A DNA stretch of 64,000 nt from contig JBAJFG010000005.1 in the NCBI GenBank assembly GCA_037903475.1, positions 124,001 to 188,000 on the forward strand, written 5' to 3'. The notes below the pieces were generated by a model. It made no database searches. It was given only the letters and a program-made list of their open reading frames with translations, and was not told the origin of the DNA. Within the stretch, counting starts at the first letter, position 1; each line of letters opens with the position of its first letter. The position numbers and the translations under genes are program-made. Shown one piece after another: positions 45,001-51,346 of this stretch. The DNA is from Ancylostoma caninum (lineage: Eukaryota; Nematoda; Chromadorea; Rhabditida; Ancylostomatidae).

Positions 45001-46850
45001 TGAAGCGAGTAGAAAATTCGACTGGAATTTGAACTTTGGAGCAATTGCCTTAATGTGGCGCGGTGGATGCATTATCAGGTCGAGGTAAGGAGGCTGCTCG
45101 TTATCGTAAATTTCTTCACTAATCTTTTTCTGATCAGATTCCTTGGTGATATCAAAAAGGCCTTCGACAAGAAGCGAGACCTTTCCAATTTGCTACTTGA
45201 CGATTTCTTTACGAAGGCTATGGCTGATGCTCAGGTTGGTATGACCGCTTAATTTGTTATTTAGTATGAGATGATTTTCCCAGTTTTCATTGTTTTCTTT
45301 GTTCCAGGCGTCGTGGCGCGTAGTGGTGACGTCCGCGATACGGTTAGGAATTCCAGTGCCAGCTATGTCATCTGCGTTAGCATTTTATGACGGGTACTCC
45401 CGCAAGGTGAAGTTTCATTTTTTTTCATGTAGAATTTTTTTTGTAATTATTGCGTTTTCTATGTTGCGACCGTCGGCGTGTCCTACCCTTAAAAATCTAC
45501 GGGTTGATGCTTGGTAAGAGATGGCTTTGCTGAGATGGCTTTGGTGAATTTCTAAAGGTTTTATACCATCTGAATTTTATTGCGAACTTCGTACAGAGCG
45601 CAACGAAAGGGGCAAAAGATGGTTATCTGGAGGTTGTGATTGCGTGTTATATTCAGCCGATCCAAATTTGCTGTAATAAAATTTCAACTAATAGATTTCT
45701 TCAGAAAAAAAGGGTTGTATTTAACCACACATACCGATGTGGGGTTTCTCGAACTTTCTTCTCAGGCCAGTCTTGGCGTTGAAGTTGCCAATGATGACCT
45801 TGTAGAAGGCATGGCTTTTCTTCCAGAACTCCGAGTCCATATAGAAAGCCTACGATATGAGCGAATGATGGTTAGCCTTATTAGTTATGGTTTAGACTAC
45901 GCAATGCTAGGATGCGCAGGACGTCATGAATCCTTGCCGAGGGGGACGCTTTTTGTTATCAATGTGTCATCCTTTGAATGTAATAATAGGAAATAACTTA
46001 GTGGCCTAAATTCCGTTATGAGGGGGGGGGGGAGTGTTAACGCCTATAAATGAATGCCTTAGTTATAGACTGCAGTACCATCACCATCACACCATCGTGG
46101 ATCTCCGTGACTTATAGTTAAGGAATTCCGCCTGAGACGATGACAGAGCTTATTTGTTATATACATCTCCAAACACCATACCTTGCATCTCCCAGTCAGT
46201 TCAGTGGGGCTTTTGGCCACATAGAAGTGCAGGGTACGATGTGTAGACAAACAAACGTACTCACTCTCAAATGCATGAACGCACCCGCATTCTGACAGGC
46301 ATAGATAGTGGTGTGATCATACTCTATCGATTACATTGATTTTATTTATTTTCCGCTATTTCTGCTCAAGGGTCAGTGAAGACGTGTTTACTAGGGTTTG
46401 GTATGGCAACCATGATTATAACAATCATTCTGGACCTTGAAACCTGTTCATTGATTTTTCGCTTTCCGCCCACCGGTCAGTGCAGCCGTATCCATTGGGG
46501 TACTCCAATACGTTCAATCCACATACGACAACCAGTTTGCACCCAAATGCGTGAGTCTGAGTCGATCTACATACATATCAGGACAGGCACAAGGTGGCGT
46601 TCGATCTGCGATTGGCCCCCTATCTGCCATCTTTGGACGTGCCGACTAATACGCTGGAATTCTTTTACGAGGAAGATGCGTGGGCAGAATCAATGTCGAA
46701 TTTTAGGTTCTTCCCGCTAACCTGCTGCAGGCTCAAAGAGACTATTTTGGAGCGCACACGTACGAACTCATGGATTCACCTGGGATTTGGGTGCACACCA
46801 ACTGGACGGGCAAAGGTGGACGTGTAACGAGCAATGCCTACAACGCATAA
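12144..46850 (+). CDS. PGD: 6-phosphogluconate dehydrogenase, decarboxylating (complete, 12 exons)
   Basis: Oxidative decarboxylation of 6-phosphogluconate to ribulose 5-phosphate with NADP reduction; cytosolic pentose phosphate pathway. Exons: 12144-12233, 16760-16863, 19374-19515, 19602-19671, 34161-34276, 38127-38261, 41404-41529, 44648-44848, 44948-45084, 45138-45234, 45308-45406, 46707-46850. They sum to 1461 nt, 486 codons plus stop, close to the roughly 470-485 residues usual for the family. Seen: the nucleotide-binding GLAVMGQN (residues 12-19), NRT (35-37), VKAG (77-80), GVSGGEEG (129-136), catalytic K185, H188, N189 and E192 in the [15 protein letters not shown] block, and C-terminal R450 and H456. 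Every junction has GT/AG and keeps frame. Introns are 4526, 2510, 86, 14489, 3850, 3142, 3118, 99, 53, 73 and 1300 bp, the long ones filled with transposons. Intron 4 holds a second gene on the other strand. Identification is firm; exact boundaries are by eye. Confidence 0.95.
12795..14363. repeat. TIR element TTGGACCGAATA in PGD intron 1, built largely of TTCGAAA repeats
   Basis: Ends TTGGACCGAATAAAAATCGA and its complement at 14345-14363, with inverted homology continuing through ACTTCAATTA. Subterminal tandem copies of a roughly 38-bp unit (CGACTATTCGAAAAAGTCC ...) lie at 12960-13080 and 13925-14080. The 0.85-kb centre has no recognisable transposase. Non-autonomous. Confidence 0.7.
14387..14651. 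mobile_element. hAT-type MITE, copy 1
   Basis: Ends CAGTGGCGGACGCAG and its complement. The family is defined by copies at 14750-15028, 33317-33586 and the split copy at 55209-58850. Flanks are TA microsatellite, so target duplication cannot be read here. Confidence 0.8.
14652..14749. repeat. TA/CATATA microsatellite
   Basis: Simple TATATACATA repeat between two hAT-type MITEs in opposite orientation. The long open frames across it are artefacts. Confidence 0.9.
14750..15028. mobile_element. hAT-type MITE, copy 2 (inverted relative to copy 1)
   Basis: Near-identical to the complement of copy 1, with extended G and C runs next to the left end. Followed by a TA microsatellite, 15029-15080. 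Confidence 0.8.
15081..16759. other. Rest of PGD intron 1
   Basis: 15770-16020 is a GC-rich block with long open frames on both strands and CGCGAC-type words, which looks like a repeat rather than an exon. No splice-linked coding was found. Confidence 0.4.
16760..16863 (+). CDS. PGD: PGD exon 2
   Basis: Acceptor TTTCATAG at 16759. Encodes [10 protein letters not shown] onwards; the NRT triplet is where the family contacts the NADP 2'-phosphate. Ends with two bases of a lysine codon at a GTGAGT donor. Confidence 0.93.
17982..18588. repeat. TIR element with iterated internal copies of its terminal motif (PGD intron 2)
   Basis: Ends CTCTGATGTTCATTGGCGAT and the complement at 18565-18588. The interior repeats TTGGCGATACATTTGACGGG-like units many times in both orientations. 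It contains a tRNA-type A box at 18311-18322. Confidence 0.75.
18306..18370 (+). other. tRNA-like fragment inside the TIR element
   Basis: TGGCTCAGCTGG is a perfect A-box match, followed by AAGGCAGCGGATTCC as in a tRNA anticodon arm. The B box is degenerate, so this is a relic and not a functional tRNA. Confidence 0.35.
19188..19348. repeat. Foldback MITE immediately upstream of PGD exon 3
   Basis: Ends GGGAACTCCAAA and TTTGGAGTTCCC, with inner inverted arms including CGGCGCGGCTCTCTTGGGCA. It ends 25 bp before the exon 3 acceptor boundary. The same family occurs at 21118-21296. Confidence 0.8.
19374..19515 (+). CDS. PGD: PGD exon 3
   Basis: Acceptor TCTCTGCAG. The first base completes the lysine codon, followed by [17 protein letters not shown] and the [10 protein letters not shown] block, the end of the coenzyme domain. 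Donor GTAAGT. A 161-bp foldback repeat ends 25 bp upstream of this exon. Confidence 0.95.
19602..19671 (+). CDS. PGD: PGD exon 4
   Basis: Acceptor GATTTTAAG. Encodes [20 protein letters not shown] plus GEEG; the family's substrate-binding serine-glycine pair is S131-G132 here. Ends phase 1 at GTACGA, a weak donor that opens the 14.5-kb intron. Confidence 0.93.
21118..21296. repeat. Foldback MITE, same family as 19188-19348
   Basis: AACACATACAGAGAACCCC and its diverged complement at the right end. The inner CGCGGCTCTCTTGGGCAGA matches the exon-3-proximal copy. Confidence 0.7.
22096..22222 (+). pseudogene. Exon-like block of unknown gene fragment
   Basis: One open frame bounded by plausible splice sites and with protein-like composition. 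The inverted copy near 24390-24520 is interrupted by a stop codon. No family was recognised, and no further linked exons could be joined with confidence. Confidence 0.35.
22751..23687. mobile_element. Tc1/mariner-type element, degenerate or non-autonomous
   Basis: Ends CAGGGTGCGGCAAAAGTATT and complement, flanked by TA on both sides, as expected of Tc1/mariner insertions. 937 bp. No intact transposase frame and no DDE block was recognised. Confidence 0.8.
23688..23884. repeat. Foldback element abutting the mariner copy
   Basis: TAACATTCCTACAATTGATT at 23688 is inverted at 23865-23884. Arms are about 45 bp, with a G/C-run spacer. Confidence 0.8.
24701..24706 (-). promoter_or_regulatory. Polyadenylation signal of the nested 5-phosphatase
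   Basis: AATAAA on the - strand, 130 nt past the TAG, in an AT-rich stretch. Other AATAAA-like words occur nearby, so the one used is uncertain. Confidence 0.5.
24836..24949 (-). CDS. inpp-1: 5-phosphatase exon 10 (terminal)
   Basis: Acceptor [23 protein letters not shown] through [12 protein letters not shown], then TAG. The TAG overlaps a possible GTAGGT donor; splicing that to a CACACAG at about 24758 would also give Arg-stop, so the protein end is the same either way. Confidence 0.85.
   Translation of the reverse strand, partial: DRILYWARQPKWIEITNYNCIQKTSQSDHRAVYATLR
24836..31623 (-). CDS. inpp-1: Inositol polyphosphate 5-phosphatase, INPP5E-like (10 exons), nested in PGD intron 4
   Basis: Removes the 5-phosphate from phosphoinositides or inositol phosphates. 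Exons in transcript order: 31623-31461, 31294-31240, 31144-31033, 30142-30036, 29820-29687, 29592-29470, 29196-29090, 25551-25410, 25336-25230, 24949-24836; 1164 nt, 387 residues. Seen: TWNINEK (104-110), ALQE (137-140), RTKGAIG (207-213), HLS (229-231), RIQDYHKI, the signature WLGDLNFRI (271-279), PTHKF (330-334), RIPSYTDRIL (345-354) and SDHRAV (377-382). KTKGA-type and PSYTDR-type motifs resemble INPP5E rather than the PAWCDR of other 5-phosphatases. Residues 1-60 are Ser/Gln/Arg-rich and poorly conserved; the protein stops four residues after AVY, without an INPP5E-like CaaX box. From memory, C. elegans PGD (T25B9.9) and inpp-1 (T25B9.10) are neighbours, which supports the symbol but was not checked. 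Confidence 0.85.
25230..25336 (-). CDS. inpp-1: 5-phosphatase exon 9
   Basis: Acceptor TATTGCAG after a 73-bp intron. [20 protein letters not shown] through [10 protein letters not shown], the family's F-E-I-F-P-T-K block. Donor GTGAGG, phase 0. Confidence 0.9.
25410..25551 (-). CDS. inpp-1: 5-phosphatase exon 8 (signature WLGDLNFRI)
   Basis: Acceptor CATTTCCAG chosen because it joins ILHAD to [12 protein letters not shown] as in the family; an upstream TGTCACAG would add nine residues. 47 codons and one base. Donor GTACAT. Confidence 0.9.
26000..29089. other. Long intron 7 of the nested 5-phosphatase (rest of it)
   Basis: Mostly AT-rich. GTTGCGCAGTTGT-type words at 27020, 27182 and (inverted) 27755 suggest a TIR element of roughly 27182-27765. 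A GAGACAGATGCCCC-like inverted pair lies at 27425-27525. No additional 5-phosphatase exon is needed by frame. Confidence 0.35.
29090..29196 (-). CDS. inpp-1: 5-phosphatase exon 7
   Basis: Acceptor TTTTTTAG. Encodes (H)[19 protein letters not shown] through DDILHAD. Donor GTAAGT, phase 0. It opens a 3.5-kb intron, the longest in this gene. Confidence 0.85.
29470..29592 (-). CDS. inpp-1: 5-phosphatase exon 6
   Basis: Acceptor CCCTTCAG. 40 codons with [14 protein letters not shown] and the strand VIIACHLS that carries a substrate-side histidine. Donor GTAAGC. Confidence 0.88.
29687..29820 (-). CDS. inpp-1: 5-phosphatase exon 5
   Basis: Acceptor AATTTTTCAG. 44 codons including [11 protein letters not shown] and the strand [10 protein letters not shown]. 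Two other frames are also long here; this one alone joins in phase to both neighbours. Donor GTCAGT. Confidence 0.75.
30036..30142 (-). CDS. inpp-1: 5-phosphatase exon 4
   Basis: Acceptor [25 protein letters not shown] through [10 protein letters not shown]; the QE pair is where the family coordinates Mg2+. Donor GTATGT after two bases of a lysine codon. Confidence 0.85.
31033..31144 (-). CDS. inpp-1: 5-phosphatase exon 3
   Basis: Acceptor CCTTTTCAG. 37 codons ending [15 protein letters not shown], the first strand of the phosphatase fold with the conserved WN. Donor GTTTGC. Confidence 0.85.
31240..31294 (-). CDS. inpp-1: 5-phosphatase exon 2
   Basis: 55-nt exon after AATTTTCCAG, encoding [17 protein letters not shown]. 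Both flanking codons are split and restore frame with exons 1 and 3. Donor GTGAGC. Confidence 0.75.
31461..31623 (-). CDS. inpp-1: 5-phosphatase exon 1
   Basis: Starts [10 protein letters not shown]; a second ATG three codons later is equally possible. Ends TPWRTERR plus one base at a GTAGGT donor. Low-complexity Ser/Gln/Arg-rich leader. CATCACAG just upstream of the ATG could be an acceptor but lacks a pyrimidine tract. Confidence 0.65.
32299..32551 (-). CDS. Possible exon of unknown product upstream of the nested 5-phosphatase
   Basis: After a strong acceptor (T-run then GCATAG) one frame reads [20 protein letters not shown] through [19 protein letters not shown] to YVAEHITL and stop. The region is richer in G+C than its surroundings and lies 0.7 kb 5' of the 5-phosphatase start. 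It could be an alternative 5' exon, a separate small gene or a repeat; I do not recognise it. Confidence 0.25.
33317..33586. mobile_element. hAT-type MITE, copy 3, with 8-bp target duplication
   Basis: Ends CAGTGGCGGACGCAG and complement. Flanks GTATTCTC (33309-33316) and GTATTTTC (33587-33594) are an 8-bp duplication with one mismatch, the length typical of hAT transposons. Confidence 0.88.
34161..34276 (+). CDS. PGD: PGD exon 5
   Basis: Acceptor TTGTTGCAG. Completes the glycine codon and encodes [12 protein letters not shown] through GEPCCDW (residues 137-174). Donor GTGAGT, phase 0. Confidence 0.95.
34727..35044 (-). pseudogene. GIY-YIG endonuclease end of the Penelope-like element (inner copy)
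   Basis: [20 protein letters not shown], then [14 protein letters not shown] and [19 protein letters not shown]. The conserved VY..YIG, catalytic-type R and EH are present. Separated from the RT by the inserted element at 35045-35958. Confidence 0.85.
35045..35958. mobile_element. TIR element inserted in the Penelope-like element
   Basis: About 30-bp perfect ends starting CTCAGACAATTTCGGGGGCA. Removing it with one 2-bp GT copy restores the reading SGVVYQIEC across the junction. 914 bp, with no transposase seen. It contains a tRNA-like segment. Confidence 0.85.
35422..35505 (+). other. tRNA-like segment within the TIR element
   Basis: An A-box-like TGGCCTAGTGG and a perfect B box GGTTCGAATCC lie about 50 bp apart. 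No clean cloverleaf acceptor stem is seen, so a tRNA-derived relic or SINE head is more likely than a functional tRNA. Confidence 0.4.
35992..37470 (-). pseudogene. Penelope-like reverse transcriptase, disrupted
   Basis: The longest open part (36894-35992, 300 codons) begins [13 protein letters not shown], contains the [17 protein letters not shown] loop, the YIDD catalytic pair, and [14 protein letters not shown]. Upstream to 37470 the same protein continues ([16 protein letters not shown] and [19 protein letters not shown]) across stops or frameshifts. Reverse transcriptase for target-primed integration; this copy cannot make a full protein. Confidence 0.8.
37458..37769 (+). pseudogene. GIY-YIG endonuclease, inverted terminal copy
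   Basis: [20 protein letters not shown], then the same tail as the inner copy through [20 protein letters not shown]. It lacks the VVYQIEC start, so it is a 5'-truncated arm, not an expressible nuclease. Confidence 0.8.
38014..38051 (+). ncRNA. Hammerhead-ribozyme-like motif in the Penelope right arm
   Basis: AGGCCT, then CTGAAGA, a short GAC-loop-GTC hairpin, GAAAC, GTT and AGGCC in order. This resembles a minimal type I hammerhead core with nearly absent stem III, as reported for Penelope-like elements. One extra C sits between CTGAAGA and the hairpin, so activity is doubtful. Confidence 0.4.
38127..38261 (+). CDS. PGD: PGD exon 6 (catalytic)
   Basis: Acceptor TTATTCTAG. 45 codons carrying the catalytic block [20 protein letters not shown], with K185 and E192 as the acid-base residues by family analogy. 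Donor GTGAGG, phase 0. Confidence 0.95.
38391..40803 (+). mobile_element. RTE-type LINE, 5'-truncated copy (PGD intron 6)
   Basis: Begins inside the RT at [13 protein letters not shown] and runs through [20 protein letters not shown] and [12 protein letters not shown] to the C-terminal region. Interrupted by the element at 39336-40530, resuming [17 protein letters not shown]. Closely similar to the fuller copy at 55307-58718. Three bases are missing at KKA(F)DS. Confidence 0.88.
39336..40530. mobile_element. TIR element inserted in the truncated RTE
   Basis: Ends CTGTGCTGGTATTCATGAAC and, at the right, the complement of CTGTAGCGGTATTCATGAAC. A second pair of ATTCATGAA words lies just inside each end, with iterated ACCCGNCGGGT-like blocks. 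1195 bp, AT-rich middle without a transposase frame. Confidence 0.8.
41404..41529 (+). CDS. PGD: PGD exon 7
   Basis: Acceptor TTTTCAG. 42 codons from [18 protein letters not shown] to RDSAGQ, in the all-alpha C-terminal domain. Donor GTGAGA, phase 0. Confidence 0.94.
41624..41698 (+). pseudogene. tRNA-like sequence in PGD intron 7
   Basis: 75 nt with a 7-bp acceptor-type pair GGCGAGG/CCTCGCC and a D-arm-like TGGCCTAGTGGTCCAAGGC. The T arm and B box are degenerate (GGGTTTGCCC), so it is probably a tRNA pseudogene. Confidence 0.4.
41845..42072 (+). pseudogene. LINE scrap (region between endonuclease and RT)
   Basis: Reads [59 protein letters not shown] recognise this pattern (YRLAKSR..., G.ND..G.LL.DRKKA..RW) from strongylid LINE polyproteins. 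Truncated on both sides. Confidence 0.6.
42101..43552. repeat. 1.45-kb inverted-repeat element, TTAAAGGCAGTGTCTCAGCT ends (PGD intron 7)
   Basis: Arms of about 370-550 bp in inverted orientation, including GATTCGATTTCGAGC and CATAACCTTAGCGCTTGCAG-type blocks. The left end starts TTAA and the right end finishes TTAA. No transposase. 415-575 of this window is related. Confidence 0.75.
43553..44647. other. Rest of PGD intron 7
   Basis: TTCGAATA-type words at 43990-44110. GC-rich 44240-44500 has CGGCGACGG-type words and looks repetitive. No coding was recognised before exon 8. Confidence 0.4.
44648..44848 (+). CDS. PGD: PGD exon 8
   Basis: Acceptor AATTCAG. 67 codons beginning [23 protein letters not shown] contributes to the substrate site in the family. 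Ends at the residue before ALYASKI; donor GTTTGT. Confidence 0.94.
44948..45084 (+). CDS. PGD: PGD exon 9
   Basis: Acceptor TTTCATAG. Encodes [17 protein letters not shown] through [10 protein letters not shown]. Ends with two bases of an arginine codon at a GTAAGG donor. Confidence 0.95.
45138..45234 (+). CDS. PGD: PGD exon 10
   Basis: Acceptor TGATCAG after a 53-bp intron. Encodes [12 protein letters not shown] through KAMADAQ (residues 375-406). Donor GTTGGT. Confidence 0.94.
45308..45406 (+). CDS. PGD: PGD exon 11
   Basis: Acceptor GTTCCAG. 33 codons, [20 protein letters not shown] through FYDGYSRK. Donor GTGAAG. Confidence 0.94.
45407..46706. other. PGD intron 11
   Basis: AT-rich, no coding recognised. 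G-run at 46022-46031. The open frame 46376-46720 only overlaps exon 12 out of frame. Confidence 0.5.
46707..46850 (+). CDS. PGD: PGD exon 12 (terminal)
   Basis: Acceptor AATTTTAG. 47 codons plus [23 protein letters not shown] onward to TSNAYNA. R450 and H456 match the conserved C-terminal pair that reaches into the partner subunit's active site. Confidence 0.95.
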   Translation, partial: VLPANLLQAQRDYFGAHTYELMDSPGIWVHTNWTGKGGRVTSNAYNA

Positions 46851-46945
46851 ACTAACTAGAACATTAATCCGTTTGTATATTCTCACTTTCTAACTTTTTC
46901 ACCCTAAGATATCTCAGAAATCGTGTTTTGTCAACAAAGTGATCC

Positions 46946-46951
46946 AATAAA
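46946..46951 (+). promoter_or_regulatory. PGD polyadenylation signal AATAAA
   Basis: AATAAA lies 96 nt after the PGD stop codon, the first such hexamer downstream, giving a 3' UTR of about 110 nt. Confidence 0.7.
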
Positions 46952-46994
46952 GTATGAGTTTTAACAACTTCTCTGCACTGTGCACCGGCGAGTA

Positions 46995-47160
46995 CAGTGC
47001 CTTCGATCCGCAACTTCCTCCTCCCGCACCACCTGAGATCACACGTGGCGTCCTGCGGGCGATTGATACTCAGCCGGTTGACTGCGGGAACACTGCCAGC
47101 AGGACGCCACGTGTGATCTCAGGCGGTGCGGGAGGAGGAAGTTGCGGATCGAAGGCACTG
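46995..47160. mobile_element. Palindromic MITE with TA flanks, 44 bp beyond the PGD poly(A) signal
   Basis: Nearly perfect arms of about 68 bp starting CAGTGCCTTCGATCCGCAAC, with a 30-bp loop and TA on both sides, as for Tc1/mariner-type MITEs. Confidence 0.85.
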
Positions 47161-48389
47161 TAGTGAAAACGTTGGGCCTCTCCGATACACAGAACAGTTG
47201 GACACCAAGTTTTCCATAAACTTATCAAATCCACTTTGCTGGCTTCTCCTTATACGGATCGGTGAAAAAAAAATGAATCATCTGGGGTTCATCTACGTGC
47301 TGGTCACAAGAATTATAAGCATTCTTAATGAAATGTATCGGCAGTAGGAATTTTTATCATTAATGTGAAATAGATGAGATAGTAAAACACCCGAATGGAG
47401 CCGAGTATGTAGTCTAGTATTCTATCCGTGAGTTTTGATACATTCTAATATGGGATTTTCTATTAATTCATTTATGCTTATGAGAAGCGCGAGAGATTCC
47501 AATTATTCCATTGCCTCAGCGTTACTTTGTATCAATCGTCCTCTTCCCCTGTAGATGATCTGTTTGTGATCACAATTGCTGGCGACGTATCCTTGTGGTA
47601 AATTCGTATCGAAAAACAAATAAATCAGCTGAAGTCTTCAACTGTTTGATGTTGTGATAGTAGACGTATTTTTAGAATTAGTGGTCTCTGCTCGGACCAT
47701 TCACGATACAAATACTAGCGCAAGCCTTCATTTGATTTCGCCCGCTTGCATCTAATTATCAAATACTAAGGCAGCAGTCATAGAACAAGAACAACCAACG
47801 TGAGTGAAGATGTTCATTTGTTGATGTTAATGATACCATTCCTTCAGTGGATTTGCTATAACTTCCTCAGTGGATTGGGTATCGAAATTACCCCACTGGA
47901 GAGATTGAGCTGTCGATTTGTGGCTTGCTGCAGAACGTATGATATATGATCTCGCCCACGAAACCATCCACGAAGAGCCGGTTCTATCGCAGCGCCGACA
48001 GAGTTCCTGTTTTTCTCATAGTGTAACTGTAAAGAATCTGAAATTGAAGAGTTCATAGTACGAATCAAAAGTGCAGACAAGTCAACAGTTTTTGTCATGC
48101 TTGTTTTGCGCATTTGCAAACTTGAAACATGGCAGCTGTGGACTTTGCTTAGTCCGTGTACTCAAAGCTGAATGTACGAGGGTGAATAAAAGTTTCTGGA
48201 ATGACATTAAAAAGTGTGGAATAGCTGGAGTTAACAATGACATTAAAAAGTGTGGAATAGCTGGAGTTAACATCTCCTCCGAGCGAAGCCGGGTGTGTTG
48301 TTCAGTAGTGATTACAAGCTAGATCACCTACTCATTAAAGCATTCTATTTATTTTGGAAACGGGGGATGGGCCCTCGTGTAAAACACAG
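47161..48389. other. Intergenic between PGD and the LINE
   Basis: No gene recognised. A perfect 36-bp tandem duplication (unit AATGACATTAAAAAGTGTGG ...) lies at about 48201-48272. Confidence 0.45.
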
Positions 48390-49437
48390 TCCAAGACCAC
48401 AAATACTAAACAAAATGGAGAAATGCAAAAGGCAACTCAGAAAACAACTACGAAGAAAAATAAGAGAAATCTGAAAGGCGTACAAAACTTGCATAATCGA
48501 AGAAAAACATGACTAGAGATATTTAGTCGCTTTTCAAGAAATGTTTTGAAAGAGTTCAGAGATAGACAAAGCACGTCTTCCCTGAGTAATTTCCTAAACG
48601 TTGGTGGAATCCTCTTAGAGAAGAACAGGGATCTAAGCGTAGTTAAGTTCGTGGCGTACATAAGTTTTATAAGCTTTGATGAGTACTTTTGGATCCTTTG
48701 TTTTCATTGCTTTGAAAGATTGATATATTTTAAAGGTTGCCTTTTTGACCAAGGTTTTATAATGATTATCAAAACTTAATTTAACCGTTAGGATGAAGTC
48801 TAAGTCGTGCATCTCTTTGACCAATGTTAAAGGTGTTGAGGTAATAAGTGGAGTTACATTTCTTACTTCCGAATGTAAGAGCAATGTCTTTTCGATAGAT
48901 ATTGGTAGTTCCCATTTTTGCGCCCATTCCTGCATACCCGGCAGCTTGCACTTTCAATTCGTCATTTGCAGATTCAATAGTTCCATAGACTTTTAGATCG
49001 TCAGCTTACTGTTTACACGAGATATCTAGAGATTTGATGCAGTCTGGGAGTTCAAAAATGTATATAGGGAATAATAGAGGAGAAAGAACTCCACCCTGCG
49101 GTACTCCGCTTGTAGCATGGCGGACCGAGGATAATTCGTGGCCCACTCTCACTTCGGTATGTTCGGTCTTTCGAGAAATTATAGATTCACAAACGAAGGC
49201 GAGGATGGATGCCAATCATTTCCATCTTTTTAAGAAATTTTGACCTAGGAACTTCATCAAACGCCCTGGAAAAATCGAAATAAACCACATCGACTTGCTT
49301 GTTTTGATCTATGGCAGTGGTCCAGTCGTTTAATGATGTCAGGAGGGAAGTTTCAATGGATTTACCTTTGCGAAATCCGAATTGGTGTTCCGAAATGATC
49401 CTGTGCTTGTTTAAGTGATTAACTAAATGACCCTTAA

Positions 49438-50414
49438 CACATAACGGACAATACGACCCACCAGTGGGTCGTACGCGAAGTTACGTAGAGGACAATACGA
49501 CCCACCGGTGGGTCGTATCCGTTTTATCCCTTTTTCTTAGGTGGAGCTCCCCCAAATTTTGTCCCTAGGGGTTATTCTATCCGCTGAACACGGGAATGGC
49601 ATCCATTTTGTACCGTAACTGCGTTACTGTGGGATTACTGTAGTCGTACTGTAGATGCTGTTGATGTATTTTCTCACAGCATCTACAGCAAATTTGAACT
49701 TTGGGGTTACATGACGTGCTGAACATAAACACGTCCTCAGTCGTGCACCGTAGAGCGGTACTCTAAGGTTACTGTAGCGTTATCGTATGGTTGCTGTAGG
49801 CATACTGTAGATGCATTTTATTCACCAAATTCAGTGAAACTTTGGCAAGTGGGGTTATTTGACATGCTGAGTACGAAATTGACATTCATTTTGTAGCGTA
49901 GCGCAGTACTGTAAGGTTACTGTAGGCATACTGCGGATGCATTTTGTTCACCAAATTCAGTGAAACTTTGGCAATTGGGATTATTTGACATGCTGAACAC
50001 GAATTTGAGATTCATATTCAAGATAGGTGCCATATTCGAGATCAGAGTGTAAAATAACCCCAATTTCGGGCAAGTTCTCGTGTAAAACCTCCCCCACAGT
50101 TCCTACAGTATGATTACAGTAACCCCGCAGTGATGCAGTACGGTAGACAATGGATATCATGTTCTTAATCTGTATTTAAAATAACCCAACTGTGCAAATT
50201 TTGGTTGAATTCTGATAGAAAAAGGTCTTTCTACAGTTTCTACAGTATGCATACAGTAACACTACAGAAGTGCTTTACCAAGTAAAATAGATGGCATATT
50301 TGTGATCAGCATGTCAAATATGCCCTAATTCTCGCAATTCCGGTGAGAAACAAGCGCAAACTCGCTCTGGTCCAAAGTGGCCCTGAGCGGAAAATCTGCG
50401 TTGTCGCGAATGTG
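49438..50414. mobile_element. TTAA-flanked element rich in TACTGTAG repeats, inserted in the LINE RT
   Basis: TTAA on both sides (49434-49437, 50415-50418); removing it rejoins CYEKIV to NHLNKHR in frame. The ends are only partly inverted (CACATAACGGACAA against CACATTCGCGACAA). Internally, a unit of about 130 bp containing TACTGTAGATGCATTTT is iterated and diverged. TTAA target choice suggests a piggyBac-type non-autonomous element. Confidence 0.7.
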
Positions 50415-50638
50415 TTAACTATCTTTTCGTAGCATCTGGCAAATACCGAGGTAATGCTGATCGGCCTATAATTGTTTGGATTTGAGAATGGGTTTTTTTG
50501 GGATAGGGGTAACCAAAGCGTGACGCCAACGAAGTGGTATTTCAGTTCTCATGTAGCTCAGATTGAAAATAATTTCTAGTGGTTGAGCGGTTTCGAAAAT
50601 AATCCTCTTAATAAACGAAAGTGGAATGAGATCTGGGC

Positions 50639-51286
50639 CCGTAGTAAAGTGTCATGGCGGAGAGATCAGCTGCCTGCACAACTCGTCGCCACATTTGGGG
50701 CGATGATCGCACGCGCGACGACCTTCCAACACTGAGGAATGGAAGATCATCACCAACCGTGGCGGTGCTGCGAGCACGTGTGTGCGGGGCGCTGATCTCA
50801 TCGCCCTGGATGGCGATGATCGCCATCCTTTGGTGACTAGAAAGTGTGCAAGGCGAAGAGACGCCGAGTGAAGTGCTCGGAGCATCTCACTCGGAGTGTG
50901 GTGATGGTGTGAAGGTACGTATGATCAGATGCGCGAATTGCACGGAATGCACTTGAGCCTACGGACTCAAGCATGTTGATTTTCGTATCACAGCACAGAA
51001 CAAGCTCAACGTGTACGACTTATCAGAAGCACAGAGGTGCTTCTAGTGCTTCTGACAAGTCGTACTCGTTCTAGTTTGTTGGTAGCAATGGTTCATAACT
51101 GTCTCACACGCTAAAACAGTCTCGGACCTGATGTGGGAATACGTGAAACAGGTACATTTGATCACTTTTCATGTACGGCCTGTCCGATTCACCATGGCGA
51201 TGATCACCATACTCCTCTCCAACGCGAAGTGCGATCATCGCCCTGAAGGTGATGTGCGATGATCGCACTGGACACTTTACTACGGG
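50639..51286. mobile_element. TIR element CGTAGTAAAGTG, inserted in the LINE
   Basis: Ends CGTAGTAAAGTG and CACTTTACTACG, flanked by GGGCC on both sides (possible 5-bp duplication). Removal restores TTPGPDLIPLSF in the LINE. The interior has a palindrome at 51008-51070 with TACGACTTATCAGAAGCAC arms. Confidence 0.75.
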
Positions 51287-51346
51287 CCCTGGAGTGGTAG
51301 ACCTGGAGCTAGGCCAAGATGTAATAACATTTATGATGGAGGGAGG

